Below, one piece after another: positions 8,822-20,949 of a stretch of DNA of 64,000 nt. Each line of letters begins with the position of its first letter. Position 1 is the stretch's first letter. The translations under genes were made by a program, and so were the position numbers. Source of the DNA: Takakia lepidozioides (Eukaryota > Streptophyta > Takakiopsida > Takakiales > Takakiaceae); assembly GCA_030704615.1 (NCBI GenBank), contig CM060731.1, positions 12,152,001 through 12,216,000 of the forward strand, given 5' to 3'. A model generated the notes under the pieces. It worked only from the letters and a program-made list of their open reading frames with translations. It was not told where the DNA came from and made no database searches.

Positions 8822-11800
8822 TTAACCTACCTTACCTAAGGGTTTTCCCCGTTTCCCTTCCATGGCATCCTTTTTCCACTTACAGCTCACGCAGAGGAAG
8901 GGGCCTTCCAATGGCCTTGAGTTGGGCCCTGAGAAGAAAGATCCAGCATGCACTGAGATGCCATCACTCGACTCAATATCACACTGGCAGATGGCGCACA
9001 TAAATAGGCCATTTCCTCCATGAACTGATGGCTGTGGACCCAACCTGCACGCAGATCATACACATGGTCAACACCTTCCAGCTTGCACAGCTTCTGAGGA
9101 TAAGAGCTTCATGAGCACTGTGACTACAACTACCAACTAAGTAGATACATTTCCTGACAGGCAAGACCTACAATCTAACCCATGAGAGAAACAGTCATTG
9201 TGTACACAATAAAAAGCTGCAGAACAGAGCCATCACTGTCCTCCACCATTGAACTTATAACCTACATATGTACTTTTCTCTCTCCTGTCAAGTGAATTCA
9301 TGTGAAGAACAGAAAAAAACAAGACTCTGAAGATGCTCTTGAAACATTGCACTGGAAGTTGTTCACTGACCTATCAGACAGTGTGGCAGAACCTTCCTCA
9401 AAGAGTTCCTCCATAACAGGCAGTCGAGCATATCTATCAGTCTTAGCAGTTGGTGCTCGACGCAACTGGAAGAATCTTAAAAAATTGTTTTTCTTCTTCA
9501 TCGTTGAAGGTGGACGAGAATTGCTGGGTGGAATTAAGTCCACCACCAGGCAAGTGGTATCATCTCGTAGTCCTCGACACCTCAAGGTCTCCTGCAATCA
9601 AAAGCACAAAGTCCCAAATGAAGCTCAATCCAGCAGAAGGCAAGGATGCAAATTACTTGACTGCAAACTTGAAGCAATGGCAACTGTAGGGCCCACTTCC
9701 CTCTCTCCCTCTCAATCTGTATCTTGATAAAAATTGAAGCAAGTTCCACTGCTGGAGTAGGCATTCCCCACCCTAAAGTGGGCAATCTGCTGTATCATGT
9801 TCTTTCCATCAAAACTAGGCACGGGGCCTACAGCCACAAGACTTCATCAAGCAGAGTCTCAGGAATACACTCTCTTTTTGTCTGGATAACTGTGGTTGAC
9901 CACAAGAGAAGGTTTACCCTCCAAGACAAGGGGGAAGACTTGCCCCAATTTGTTGGCATCCCCTTCACACATCCAACCGCTCAAAGCAAGAACAGATACA
10001 CAACCAAAGAAATATGGGTAAACCGATGAAGAGCACACTGGTACTCCGTTAAAATTATCCAGTCTCACGGGTAGTAAACATGCTTAGTTTAAAAACACTT
10101 CAATTATACACACTATCTCATTAATGGCATGAATAATCTCAAGCATTAGCAAGGTTTGATAAAGGACTGGAAAACTCTGGATGTGAGCCAACATTTCCCA
10201 CCTTTACAATGTGCTTCGCTGCTACTTCTGGTTGCAGTAAACCACGACAGCATTTTGAAGCCTTGTCTGAGCTCAAAGCATCCCATACACCATCTGAGGC
10301 AATAATCAGCCTCCCGCCAGCATTTGAGAGCTGCACACCAATGTCTGGTTACAAGAAGTACCTAACCTACCCAGAGGACATGAGGGTTCCATGAGCAACA
10401 GGTCATTGGCAGGAAAAGGCAAAGAACTTCCTAGAGCATCAACCACCAAGCTATGCTTGTGGGCTCTGTTCATTCACAATCTCCCAAATGAGGAGAATAG
10501 AATCATCCCATCACAAAGCCATGCAAAGTTAGTGCCCATGTTGGTGCACCCAGCTCAACATATGGCACTCCCTCTTATGTGGAGGTTTGTGTGGTAGTAT
10601 TGAAGGAGCCTCTAAATTCCCGCTTAGAAATTACATATTAGTTTCTTCCAGTTCAGGATCTCCTTCTTGTCAGCTGGAAAGCAGGAAGAAATAGCCCTCA
10701 AAATCCCCACTGGAGGTCTTGTCAAATTCTATGGACTAAGGTGTTCTATATACGTATGGATTTCTATATGATGTAACTAGCTCTTTATTAGAATGAATTG
10801 TTGAGACCAAGTTAAACCAAGCTATTTTAAACAAGCAACCTGGTGACCGAGTTAACATGGGAGCTATCAAAGATGCGCAGCCCTGAATAGCAGGGCCATG
10901 CAATTCGTCCACGGATTGTGATAAAGTCTTACTACTGGGAGATTAGGAAAGAATTTATCTGTTGGTTCTCTTCTAACTTATACCAACTTCACCCCTAGAT
11001 TAGTAGAGTGTAACCAATAAAAGCCTAGAAGTAAGCTCCAACTTCTAGGCTGGAAGGTTTCTGGTTGTTTTAGACGAAATACACAACATAACTGTACAGG
11101 ATTAGATGCAGACAATCACTGGTTTATGACATCTCTAAGAAGTTTGTGGCAAACCTTTCTCAGTCTATCTTACCTTGATTTGCTTCACAAATGGTATAGG
11201 GACAATGAACTCGCCAACATCCATGTCTCCAATGGATCTTGAAAGGCAAAGACCACCTGGCCAACACCTCAAGGGGCCGATCTGCAGCTCCAGCAGACAG
11301 CACACAAGGCCGATCAATAAGTTATGAAAACGAACAAATGATATGCCTCAAATTTGGGATCAGGTAGGAGAGCTACTGGTAGATGGTAAATTGAATTAAA
11401 ATGTTAAACACATCATTCACCTTTTTTTGATGTCACTGGTCAGTTATTGTAATGTCACTGGGTCATAAACCTACTAAGTGTAGTTATCTAATCTGCCCAT
11501 TGGAAGTGGACCCTGACAAAAGAGAAATGAGGTCCCAAAGCACACAAGCAAGAAATCAAGAAAAAGGTATGCTATTCCACAATTCCATCCACAGGTTATG
11601 TGCTTCAGAATTGAGGATAGTTCCTTCTATCTTGAAAAAGTACTTCGCTCCTTATAAAGAAGTAGAAGAGGAACACTAGGGACCTGCAGGAGCAACGACA
11701 ACCATCACAGGCCTCTTGACCTAGAAAGGTGTACAAGAAAAGTGAACTGCAGAAAGCCATAGAACGGTCGGTTTCCCCTCCCCTTGCTACTAGGATTCCT

Positions 11801-14194
11801 CTGAGCCCGCGCATCATTGGTTGGACAAATATGAAGCGGTTACTTCCCATTGTTGCTCTATCTCCGTGTTTTCACCCTAAGCTTCGTCAAAGCCCCCAAT
11901 AATTTAAGGCCCTTGCACACTTGGTTGATTGCTCAAGCCAGTTCCTATGCTGGAATCACTAGTGGCTGTCCGACAACTATGCCCGCGCACTACATGAATC
12001 GAGGCTTTTGCCCATATTTGGTCCTGGTTTACATACACCAACGTATTTTGCTTGGGATATGTAGCCCTTTCTCGGGCAGTGGTTGTGTATCAAGTTGGTT
12101 AACCTGACCCTGACCACCCCGGTTAAGGGACACAAACAAGGAGGGCAGTCCCTTCTTGCGCCCCCATTGACCAACTGCTCACAAACATGCTGGATTATTG
12201 GCCCAAGATGTCGCATTGGCCTGCTGCACGTGCTTCCCTATGGCAGTCAGACATACATGTAGGAATATGGGTACCATTCCTAATCGGAAATGAGCCTTGC
12301 ACGGCACACTAGTGATAGAATCAATAGAACCTGAAATGGGGAGAACACCCAATGAATGAGGACTAGAAGTGGCTGAATCAACAGATCCACCAGAATGACT
12401 GGTTATACAACTTGCGGGCAAATAGATCGTCCATCTGGTACCTGCGCCCACTTCTACCAGAGCGGAACTTGGGGGAAGTAATAGTGGTAACCGTGGGTAG
12501 GAGATCAGCCACTGAGCAGCACGATAACACTCTCAAAGGTTCTCACGAACCATTCTTCTTTTACCATCATAAGCAACTAAAATGCTAATGGAGGATGCAG
12601 GCTAACCTCCAAGCAACCTAATCAATCCAGAGATCCCTTAAGCGACGTTACATTGGTTTGCATCATACCTCATTACCACCAACAATGCTCAGCCTGCCCA
12701 CCTCCCCACCACTCGCTTTGATGCGGTCCCTCCTGCAAATGTACAAACTCACAATGAGACTATTCATAGAATCCTCTATGAGTAAGCACGAGGACCCAGG
12801 GAGAGGGCTCTGAAAGATTCAGATCATAAATTGCAACAATGCATGGATGATCTCTAACTTATCTCCTTTCATCTGACATGAACTAAAGAGAGGTTCAACA
12901 CTACAACTGAAAATAGGAGATAAACTGGACGATCAGGAGATGATGAATAAGTCTTACTCTTCTGAATTTGTGTCAAGTCTGTGATCCACGGTTAGAGTTG
13001 ACACAACTCCTTGAGAATCCAGTACGCATCGGGAGTCTCCAACGCATGCTACAGTTACAGTCCATCCATCTATCACCACAAAGGTGACAGTTGTTCCTGA
13101 TGTTTGCTCTGACAGCCCGACCAAATAACCATGTTCCCTTGTCAAAAAGGATGTTTCAAAGAAGCATGACCAAAACATCAGGCCCGCAGCATAGATACTC
13201 CATTGAGCAGGCACTAGCGCAGGTAGCCCAGTGGTTGGGTGTTTGTGCCTTCCTGTGCATAACTTAGGTGATCTAGGGTTCAAAGTGTCCGTCTTCCAAT
13301 GGAAGGCAGTAGTCCTGCGGGATGAAGAGACACTATAATTTACGCTTCCTTCAGAAGGAGTCCTCTATATTTTTTTCCCCATTGAGCAGAACAAACTTGC
13401 AGACTTCAAATACCTTTTAGCTGGAAATCCTTGTCAGTCTTTACAAATCCTGCAACCAATGCTCGTGGTAGGGCTGCCAACCACTCATCCCTGTTGAGGC
13501 CAGCGGGGATGGCACTCATTACATCATTCAGGAGATTGTCTTTTGTATAAATGGCTGCTGCTGCTCCATTGTGACCGTCAAAAATCTGGTTGGACCGTCC
13601 ACAACTTTAGTAAGACACCAGCCAGTCACAACTTACCAACCCTGTTCAGGCAACTATGCCACCATTCAATTATACCTGCAGGAGTAAGCAGCCCTAAGCA
13701 AGGACGCTTAAAAATGGATCATTGATCCACTTTGCACAAAGTAAACATACACGATACAAGTCATTGTCTATTTCTGCATCCAATCTACTAAACCTGACCA
13801 ATAAAGCATTCAGTAATGAATGGCATTGTACAGAAGGATGTCAATTGCAAAAGGAGACTGCAAGCTGAACCGCCTGACTCCAGAACTGGGACCACAATCA
13901 CTATGGAGGAGAACTTTCCTCTTCCATGAGCCTTTCCCAGGAGCGTACCGCGAAAACTGCGTACGTTGAGGAACTATCACCAGATATTCTTTGACAGTTT
14001 GTCTTCACAAGAGCAAAATCTTCTCCTTTCCTTGGCTGCAGAGCTAGACCACAAAGCAGGATTGGGTTTTCCGCCACCTCGTTCTTCAACTCACAAGCAA
14101 GTAAAGAGGCTAAAGGCACCATTTGTGGGGCCTTCCCTTGGCCTGCACAGGTCCCATTCGAGCGGCTCACCCTTCCATTCTGTCGTGAGTTCAT
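8822..14194 (-). CDS. Protein phosphatase 2C, plant type with C-terminal CxxC pair
   Basis: Eight exons on the minus strand: 14122 (or 14194)-13949, 13585-13414, 13108-12958, 12732-12669, 11281-11174, 10330-10202, 9591-9371 and 9044-8822. From the ATG at 14122 they give 413 residues in frame; the in-frame ATG at 14194 would add 24. PP2C landmarks in order are [85 protein letters not shown] and [11 protein letters not shown]. The C-terminus adds [11 protein letters not shown] and a CAIC...CVSC pair before EGKRGK. The whole plan matches the Arabidopsis At1g47380/At1g68410 subgroup of Mg/Mn-dependent Ser/Thr phosphatases. The family is clear; the substrate is unknown. The DGH and DG metal ligands are intact. 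A SINE sits in intron 2. Confidence 0.93.
13211..13378 (+). mobile_element. tRNA-derived SINE in PP2C intron 2, with 11-bp target duplication
   Basis: A 168-bp insert has an A box TAGCCCAGTGGT at 13224-13235, a B box GGTTCAAAGTGTCC at 13277-13290 and a T-rich 3' tail (TATATTTTTTT). It is flanked by an exact 11-bp direct repeat CCATTGAGCAG at 13200-13210 and 13379-13389. The head, pol III boxes, tail and duplication together make a complete SINE. It is antisense to the host gene. Confidence 0.85.
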
Positions 14195-16300
14195 GGCGTT
14201 TCTTAAGGGGTCAATTGCACATCTGCATTTCCACAATACTCAAACTGAAGATGTCTTCACCCAGTAGCACTTGAATGCTTGATTCTTCCCAAAAAAGCTC
14301 CCTGTATTTTAACAGAACAAATAATGATATCTTTCTTAGCAGCACTAACAATATTGAGCAATACTGAGGTAAAAAAGGTCTGCAGTTACATAGGGCTGCT
14401 TGTGTCTGCATTCAAAGGTCTCAACAAAATGAGAATGAGGGAACGAGTATACAGTAACAGAGCAGAGAACATCGGCTCTTAAAAGAACAATGCTCCTTAC
14501 GGCATCTCCATCTGTCTCTTGTGGGTGTGTGTGCATATCCCTCTCTACAATCGTCTTTTTATGTGTCTGTGTTTGTCTCAGTTTCTGTCCCTCTCTCTGA
14601 ATTTCACACTTAATCCCATTCCTTGTCTTGTGTGACCTCTCTTGTCTCATCTTAAGAATGGTCAAACCACTAAGTCAACAGACTGCACATTGAAGCCTGC
14701 TTCCCCACACCTGGTGTGGTGAGCCAAATGTTCCTTCTTCGTGTTACAGTTTATGCTTCACAGTTTGACATGTTGCTGCTTCACACGCCTTGTATTGGCA
14801 TAGGCTAGGTTAACTAACAGGAATTCATTAGACTTTGCTTGGCCTATATGTCAGAGAGAGAGAGAGGGAGATGAACTAGTTAGCCTTGCCGAACTGGCTT
14901 AGTTTTGATAGGAAAAAGGGCGAGAGGACATGACAATCCTGAATAGATAGACCACTCAATAGATCTCTCATTGTAATCTTCCAGTCATATTGAAGAGATG
15001 CTACTTATTACTCTATGGTCTCTTTGAAAGGTGTCTGTGGGGCTGCTGACAGCCAAAGATGACCAGGTGGAGGTTATTTGGAGATCAGCACAATGTATGG
15101 TGAACTAATGTAATTTTTTGTGCATGGAGAATGACAGGAATTTCTGTACAGTGAGCCACAATGTCAACAAACATTAATGTCTGAAATTCAGGTATACTGC
15201 TACTGGACACAGTTGACCAGTGAAATTCTGGGTGTAATCTCACACACACAACAATCCTTACTCGTTGCTTTACAGATTGCACATTTACAATGAGAAGAGA
15301 CGGGCTTTCTGTCTACAGTCTGTGGGCTTCTAATCGAACAGAATACTATAATCTGTGCAGTTTTGCTGGATCACTACATTCAACACCAGTGATTTCCAGC
15401 ACAAACGATCCAAAGCAAGATCCAGCAAGCTCAGAAGACTGTATTTGCAACCGATCTACGGTTCAAATCTTCGGATCTGGTACATAATTACCAGAAGTGA
15501 GCAATGACTACAACAGTGCAGACTATGTAAGGAAGGCTGACTAGGGCTTCTACAGGTTACCAAAGGTGTCTATTCATAGACGTGGCCTAGATTGCATTTC
15601 AGTTGGAAGTAGAACAGACGAACACACAACTACAGGAATTGATACGCTTTACTGAGATTGCACTGGGAAGGAATTAGAGCAGAGAGCAGAGTCAATCTGG
15701 CCCGACCTGGAATTGACTAAGAAGAGAGTTGCAATGGCGGGATTTCGAAATGCAGATCAAAGTAGGGAGGAGATTTTACTGTAATCTACGCTACCGAACA
15801 AGAGAAGACGCGGACCACACCTAAATAATCTGACACAGACAACAACAGAGACTTCACCTGGAGAATGCCTGAAGAATGCACCGGATCCCGATTGCATGCG
15901 GGAGATTGTCCTCCAAAGACCGCGGGTACAATGCGACCCCCGCCTCATTTGCATCTGACCCCCTCCACTACTTTATGAAGCAAAGATGAGCCTGATATTC
16001 AGGCCAACACTCCCTCGATGCTACCAATCCACCACGCGCTTTCTCATGCCATAAGCCCCGTAGCTAAGCGGATCCCGAATGAAACTCAAAATTGTGTGAC
16101 GTCCAAGCCTGGCTCTCTGCCTTGCTCCCGCATGAGACCTTACACAGCACTCTGCGTGCACATGCGATCGTGCAAATGCTCGCGCTTGCGCACTGGCCGA
16201 GCTGCCTCGGGACCAGGGAAGGCTCGAGCCATAAAAGCCGAGAAAGATGACAAACACTCCAAGAATACTAACTATATAAATAGATAAAGCTATAAATCCA
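14195..16300. promoter_or_regulatory. Upstream region of PP2C; nothing coding seen
   Basis: No protein-like reading frame. A (GA)n stretch lies near 14850-14870. A TATA-like CTATATAAATAG at about 16270-16281 is nearly symmetrical, so its direction cannot be told. The PP2C 5' untranslated region, perhaps with an intron, must lie somewhere in the 14.2-16.3 kb interval, but its start cannot be fixed from sequence. Confidence 0.3.
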
Positions 16301-17930
16301 GCAATTTGCGCTATAAGTCACGCTTTCTCCATTCAAAGGCTCGCATTCTTTTGGATTAGGTTCAAATGTGAGGATAAATAAGTTTGTCGGATGTCCTTTG
16401 TCTTAATCCAAATCGACACGGACTTTCATTTTTTTCCCATAGCTTTACTGCAAGGGCCAAAAAGGACAGCATTCATCTCTTCCCCTATTTTCATCCATCT
16501 AGGTGACTGCTACATAGTTTTTGGATGAGAAGCTGCACCTCTCTCCGTCGCAAAATCGACCGGAATAGAAGTGTATTGCGACTTAGTAGTATGTCCGACG
16601 TGGCGTCATAAGAGTGGTACCAATCCGGCGATAAGTGCAAAGTACGGGTCAACGACGCTGGGTGCCTATGCTATCTGCCACGTTAACATTTCGAGATGTG
16701 GTGTTTTCTCTCGGGATCTCAATTCTTGAGAAGAAAACTACATCTTTTTCTTTTCTACGATCGTAAGTCAAATAATTTTAAAATAATAATAATACGGTAA
16801 TAATAATAATAATTTCTTGCCCTCGCACTCACTCTTTGGCACATAGGTATAGAAGAGTGGATGCGACAACAGCTCCCCACTCCTCTATCGTCCATTCTTC
16901 ATAGGATTTATTTTGATTTGCTAATTGAAGATCAGAAGAGGGAGGGAGTCCGGTCTGAAGCTATTTGTAGATGTAAGTTATCAGGGCAGGAGATCAGAGC
17001 TCCCCAAAGATTTCTTTGTGGGGCGGGGCAGGCTTAGACACCGAGATACGTGCCTCCAGCATTCCCCAATGTTGGCTGCTCTCCAAATAGTTTGAGTGGG
17101 TAGAGTGCTCTGCGATTTTGTGTACGAACGCAAGTACCCTTCATAGAGTGATCTCTAATAAGAGAGAGATGACGCCAACCCAAATTAGCATAAATAAAAG
17201 TCTGTTCCCTTTGCGGATATTGGTCTTTATGGGGGATGGTTCTCAGGGCCAAATTGTGGATCTCGGGGCAGAAGAGACCTGATTAATCAGATTTCAGCCA
17301 AAAAAGAATCATACCTTACCTACATCATTGCAAATTTGGAGATGATATTGATGTAGATGATAAGAATTTAGTCTCTATGAGTGAATTTATTGGGTTGCCA
17401 ACTTTCGGCAATTCCCCCAAATGGCACTACAAAGGAGCTACAAGAAAAATAAATATGAAAACTCTGCAAACTTTGTGGGAAGGTGGTCCGGTTATCTGGT
17501 GTAAAATGAGCTCCCAAAAAAGAACTGAAAAATATTTTGTGTTTTAGAAATTTCAGTAGGTGTTGGATTTTTTTGTCCTTCACTAAATTATTATATTAAC
17601 CCCTCCATTTCTTTGGTTTCTTTTCAAATGATCCTGAGGTGGTAGTGATCCAAGAAGTTAGCGAACCTCCTATAACTTATTAGGTCAATTATCGTGGACT
17701 TTCTATTAGATTTTGACCTTCTTTAAAGAGACACCATAATTTATGCTTCCATTTGGATCTTCTTGTGGCTTCATGTTTTTTCATGTTCACTCTTTTTCGG
17801 ATGTCCCCATAGTGAGGCCGACCTGAAGACGATCACGTACTAAACTCTTAGCTATCATACTATGTGTCATACACCTTTGGTAAACTCCCATAAGTTATAA
17901 TTACTCCTTAAATTAGTGTGTGCACCAAAC
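16301..17930. other. Non-coding stretch with (AAT)n microsatellite
   Basis: An imperfect AAT/TAA microsatellite lies at 16781-16813. At 17732-17757 the sequence AGAGACACCATAATTTATGC matches the 3' part of the SINE at 13211-13378 (AGAGACACTATAATTTACGC), so a truncated relative of that SINE probably lies here. No gene is visible. Confidence 0.45.
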
Positions 17931-19110
17931 TCGTTCCTTGGCCAACTTAGAGCTCCGACTACTCATCTGGGCATAACTGTCTTGGCTCGCTTTGGTGACC
18001 CTCGAAAGATGTCTCACTTGGGGAATCCCTATGATTATAGGTAATTAATTACGGATCAACTCCCCCACTTGGTCACATTCCATGTCGTTCAATGTTTCAC
18101 TAGTTTTGGCCGTGGCTTGCACCATTTTCGGGTTATTACGCCCTCCACTATGATCACCCTACCTGGGAGCCCTCACCACAGCCCAATTGAGGAGCTCCAT
18201 CTAGTAAGTGCCTCTGCCCCTTTGAGTGCTTTAGCCATGCAAGGGTCGTTCAGCCGGCCCACTCCCATGTTGCCACTGTCCCACCACAAAAGCAATCTCT
18301 CTGGTGTCCCTAACCCCTCCTCCTCAAAGCAAAGGGCAGTGACGATGTAGGATTTTTTTTTAAATAATAATTCCATGAATTGCGTGTTGCCCATTTTGCA
18401 ACTACCCAATCAAATCGCTGAAAAGGCTGGTATGAACATTAATTGTCGCGCACTTTGCTCTTTTATATAAACTCCATTTGACGCCGCTCTTAATAGTTTA
18501 GTGCATGTGCCTAACTCTCCACTTGTTGCTTGGCTAAACAAGAACTTCGACTGCTTATAGAGGCATAAGCTAAGTCCCTCAAGTACCATGGGGGGTCACA
18601 TGGATGACGGGACTTCCCTATGGTTATATGCAGTTTGGAATAGCTCACTAGGCTTGATCAATCTTTCTCTAATTTGGATTAGTCCCCTTGGTAACTTAAC
18701 GGGCTCCCACCGCTCTCAGGTAGGTGTCAGCTATGGGCTCCCAAACAACCCCTTCAATTTTGGTATACCACTACAAAGACCTTTAACTCCCTATGAGGAA
18801 ACGAGATAAGTCGTTGCCCACATCACATGGCCCCATTGCTCTGCAGCGAGTCTCAAGACTCCTCCACAACTTCCAACTCGAGTCTCTAAGCTCTTGGCCG
18901 TGAGTCCTACCACCCCTCCACTATGACCTTCCACTACGATTCCTTACTCTATGACCAACCCATTTGGAGACCCACCACCTCAGAGTTAATGGTCAACTCC
19001 ATCGTGCACTGTCTTCATCCCCTTGAGTACCTTAGCCACGCAAGGGTCGTTTAACCCCCACTCCCCACTACTATCGCAACTTGTGATGTTTAATTTTTTC
19101 TACATCACCT
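17930..19110 (+). repeat. Two diverged tandem copies of an unclassified repeat
   Basis: Blocks in the first half recur in the same order in the second. GCATAACTGTCTTGGCTC near 17975 pairs with GCATAAGCTAAGTCCCTC near 18563, ATCCCTATGATTATAGG pairs with ACTTCCCTATGGTTATATG, and CCCTCCACTATGA occurs in both. TTAGCCATGCAAGGGTCGTT at 18232 pairs with TTAGCCACGCAAGGGTCGTT at 19032. The second copy ends in an inverted motif GATGT...ACATC near 19083-19107. LTR or gene remnant are both possible; no coding frame survives. Confidence 0.5.
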
Positions 19111-20949
19111 TGAGTAAGAGGTTCTAGCTTTTGCTTGAACCCTTCATACTATGCAATAATTGTGTTTGTTGTACATCTCAATCACTACAATTGAGTTTGC
19201 ATTGAGATGTTATCCCAAAATATGAGAGCCATGCCAGAGCCTCAGAGCCTCACTCTGACTCTGCTTTCGAAGACTATATGACTACAGTATATAAACGCAA
19301 ACACGTAGCTCACACGTTAGCAAACCATAGTATGAGCCCACCACCCCAGACGCACAATAATAAGGTACACATTGGCCTCCGTAAACTCACCATATTTCAT
19401 ATCTTTTCCAACTTGCAAGTTCATTGCCTTTGACAAAAGTTAGCACAAGTAGTGTAGATCAGTTAGCAGCTGAAGCCATCTTTCTCTCCAGACTTGTATC
19501 TGGAACTATACAAACACATAATTTCGTTATCACAAGTATCCAGTTGAGTTAGCAACTCCAAAGCTGTGGAACAAGTATGTCATCTCGTTCCTTTTCTTTA
19601 CCTTCCTAGATGCTTACTTGCTTTACGTTGGGGAAGGCGCCTCGGGCTATTGGCCTTGGCTCCAGCCCAACAAATGAAGGAAGGACCTCCACTTGGGTTC
19701 TTCCCCTATACTTTTGCTATTGGAGGCGATAATGTTGATGAATGGATGAACGAGGCATTGAGATGATGGATGACAACATCCATCCAGTACCGATAGACAT
19801 CAATGTTCATTTTGTGTTAAAACATTACACATGCTTATTTAAAAAAATGAGGCAGGTCACTCCGAGAAGGGCACACATGGCGCACGTCCATTCGGGCCTC
19901 TCACATCTAGCCTAGCGTCGCCACTTTCACCACTGCCCCTCATGGCTAACCCTGTATTACCTAGCCTGAATACTTACACGTTTAGCCACAACGGGACAGT
20001 TACGTGGCCAGCCATCCTAATATTAGTGATAACTATTAATATGATCACCGTTCCAAGTCAGCACCACCGGCGCCGGTAATAAGGCGGGGTCCACAGGATG
20101 AGCTGGCTTCCCGACTGGTCAGAAAGTCGACACAGCATTCATCCAAACATCATCCAAAGTTTGTAGTAAAAATACATCGCAAATGTGGGTAGGTACCTGC
20201 CTAGGTAGGTGGGTAGATAGTAGATAGGCCCAACATACCCAAGGAGGTAGATAGCATGGAGTACGTGGTGCGTTTCGTGGAGGCTTGGGTAACCGTAGTT
20301 AAGTTAGAGTGAAGCGATTAGGGTCTGCTGGCCTATCTTCTCGACTCTTCTCTCTCGCTTTCCTCTACTGTTTGTGTGGTGTGCACGCCACCGCTTCTGC
20401 TCTATCCTTTACTCGCTACCAAGCCTTGCAGCGCTGCTTCTCTGTTGTGCTTTTGCTTCTAGGCAAACTGATTTTAGAAGGCTTTTCCACCGTCCTTGTA
20501 CAGGTTGAAGGTCTGGGGAACCTTTCCTTCCCTTCTCGCTCATACGCTTCTGTGTCAGGCTTTGCCACCGCTTGTGATCTGTTGGCTTTTGGAGGTTGAG
20601 TTTTGGGAAGTGCGCTTGCCCGCCGGTTATTGCTACTTCCAAGGCGACTTCCATTACCTCCGGTGGAGAACAGCGGTTTCAGGAGGCTTTTCTGCAGTGT
20701 TCTTATTTCATTCCTTGGGGAGGGTGAGGTCGTGGATAGCACTTGTAGTTGAGGTTGGCTTCCATACGGTGCCTTCCTGTCTTGCACCTGTCTGGCTTTG
20801 ACCGCGTTTCCAGTAGTTTTGCTGGTGCGTGGTATTCTTCTTTGCGGCCTTCTGTTCTCCCTGCCAGCGCGAGGTCACTTGTTTGTGGGAACTTCCCTTG
20901 GAGCAGACCGAGTGGGCCTTCTGTGGATCTTGATTTCGGGAGCATTAAG
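19111..20949. other. Intergenic region and presumed 5' leader of the export-factor gene
   Basis: No recognised gene up to about 20300. GGTAGGTA-type short repeats lie at 20188-20240. From about 20300 the base composition becomes coding-like and CT-rich. The frame of the downstream gene is open back to 20749 but has no ATG, which fits a transcribed 5' leader. No clear TATA box could be assigned. Confidence 0.35.

Noticed and set aside
18344-19106. Solo LTR bounded by GATGTAG...CTACATC
   Set aside because: The inverted ends match for only about eight bases, there is no flanking 5-bp duplication, and the interval cuts through the tandem repeat.
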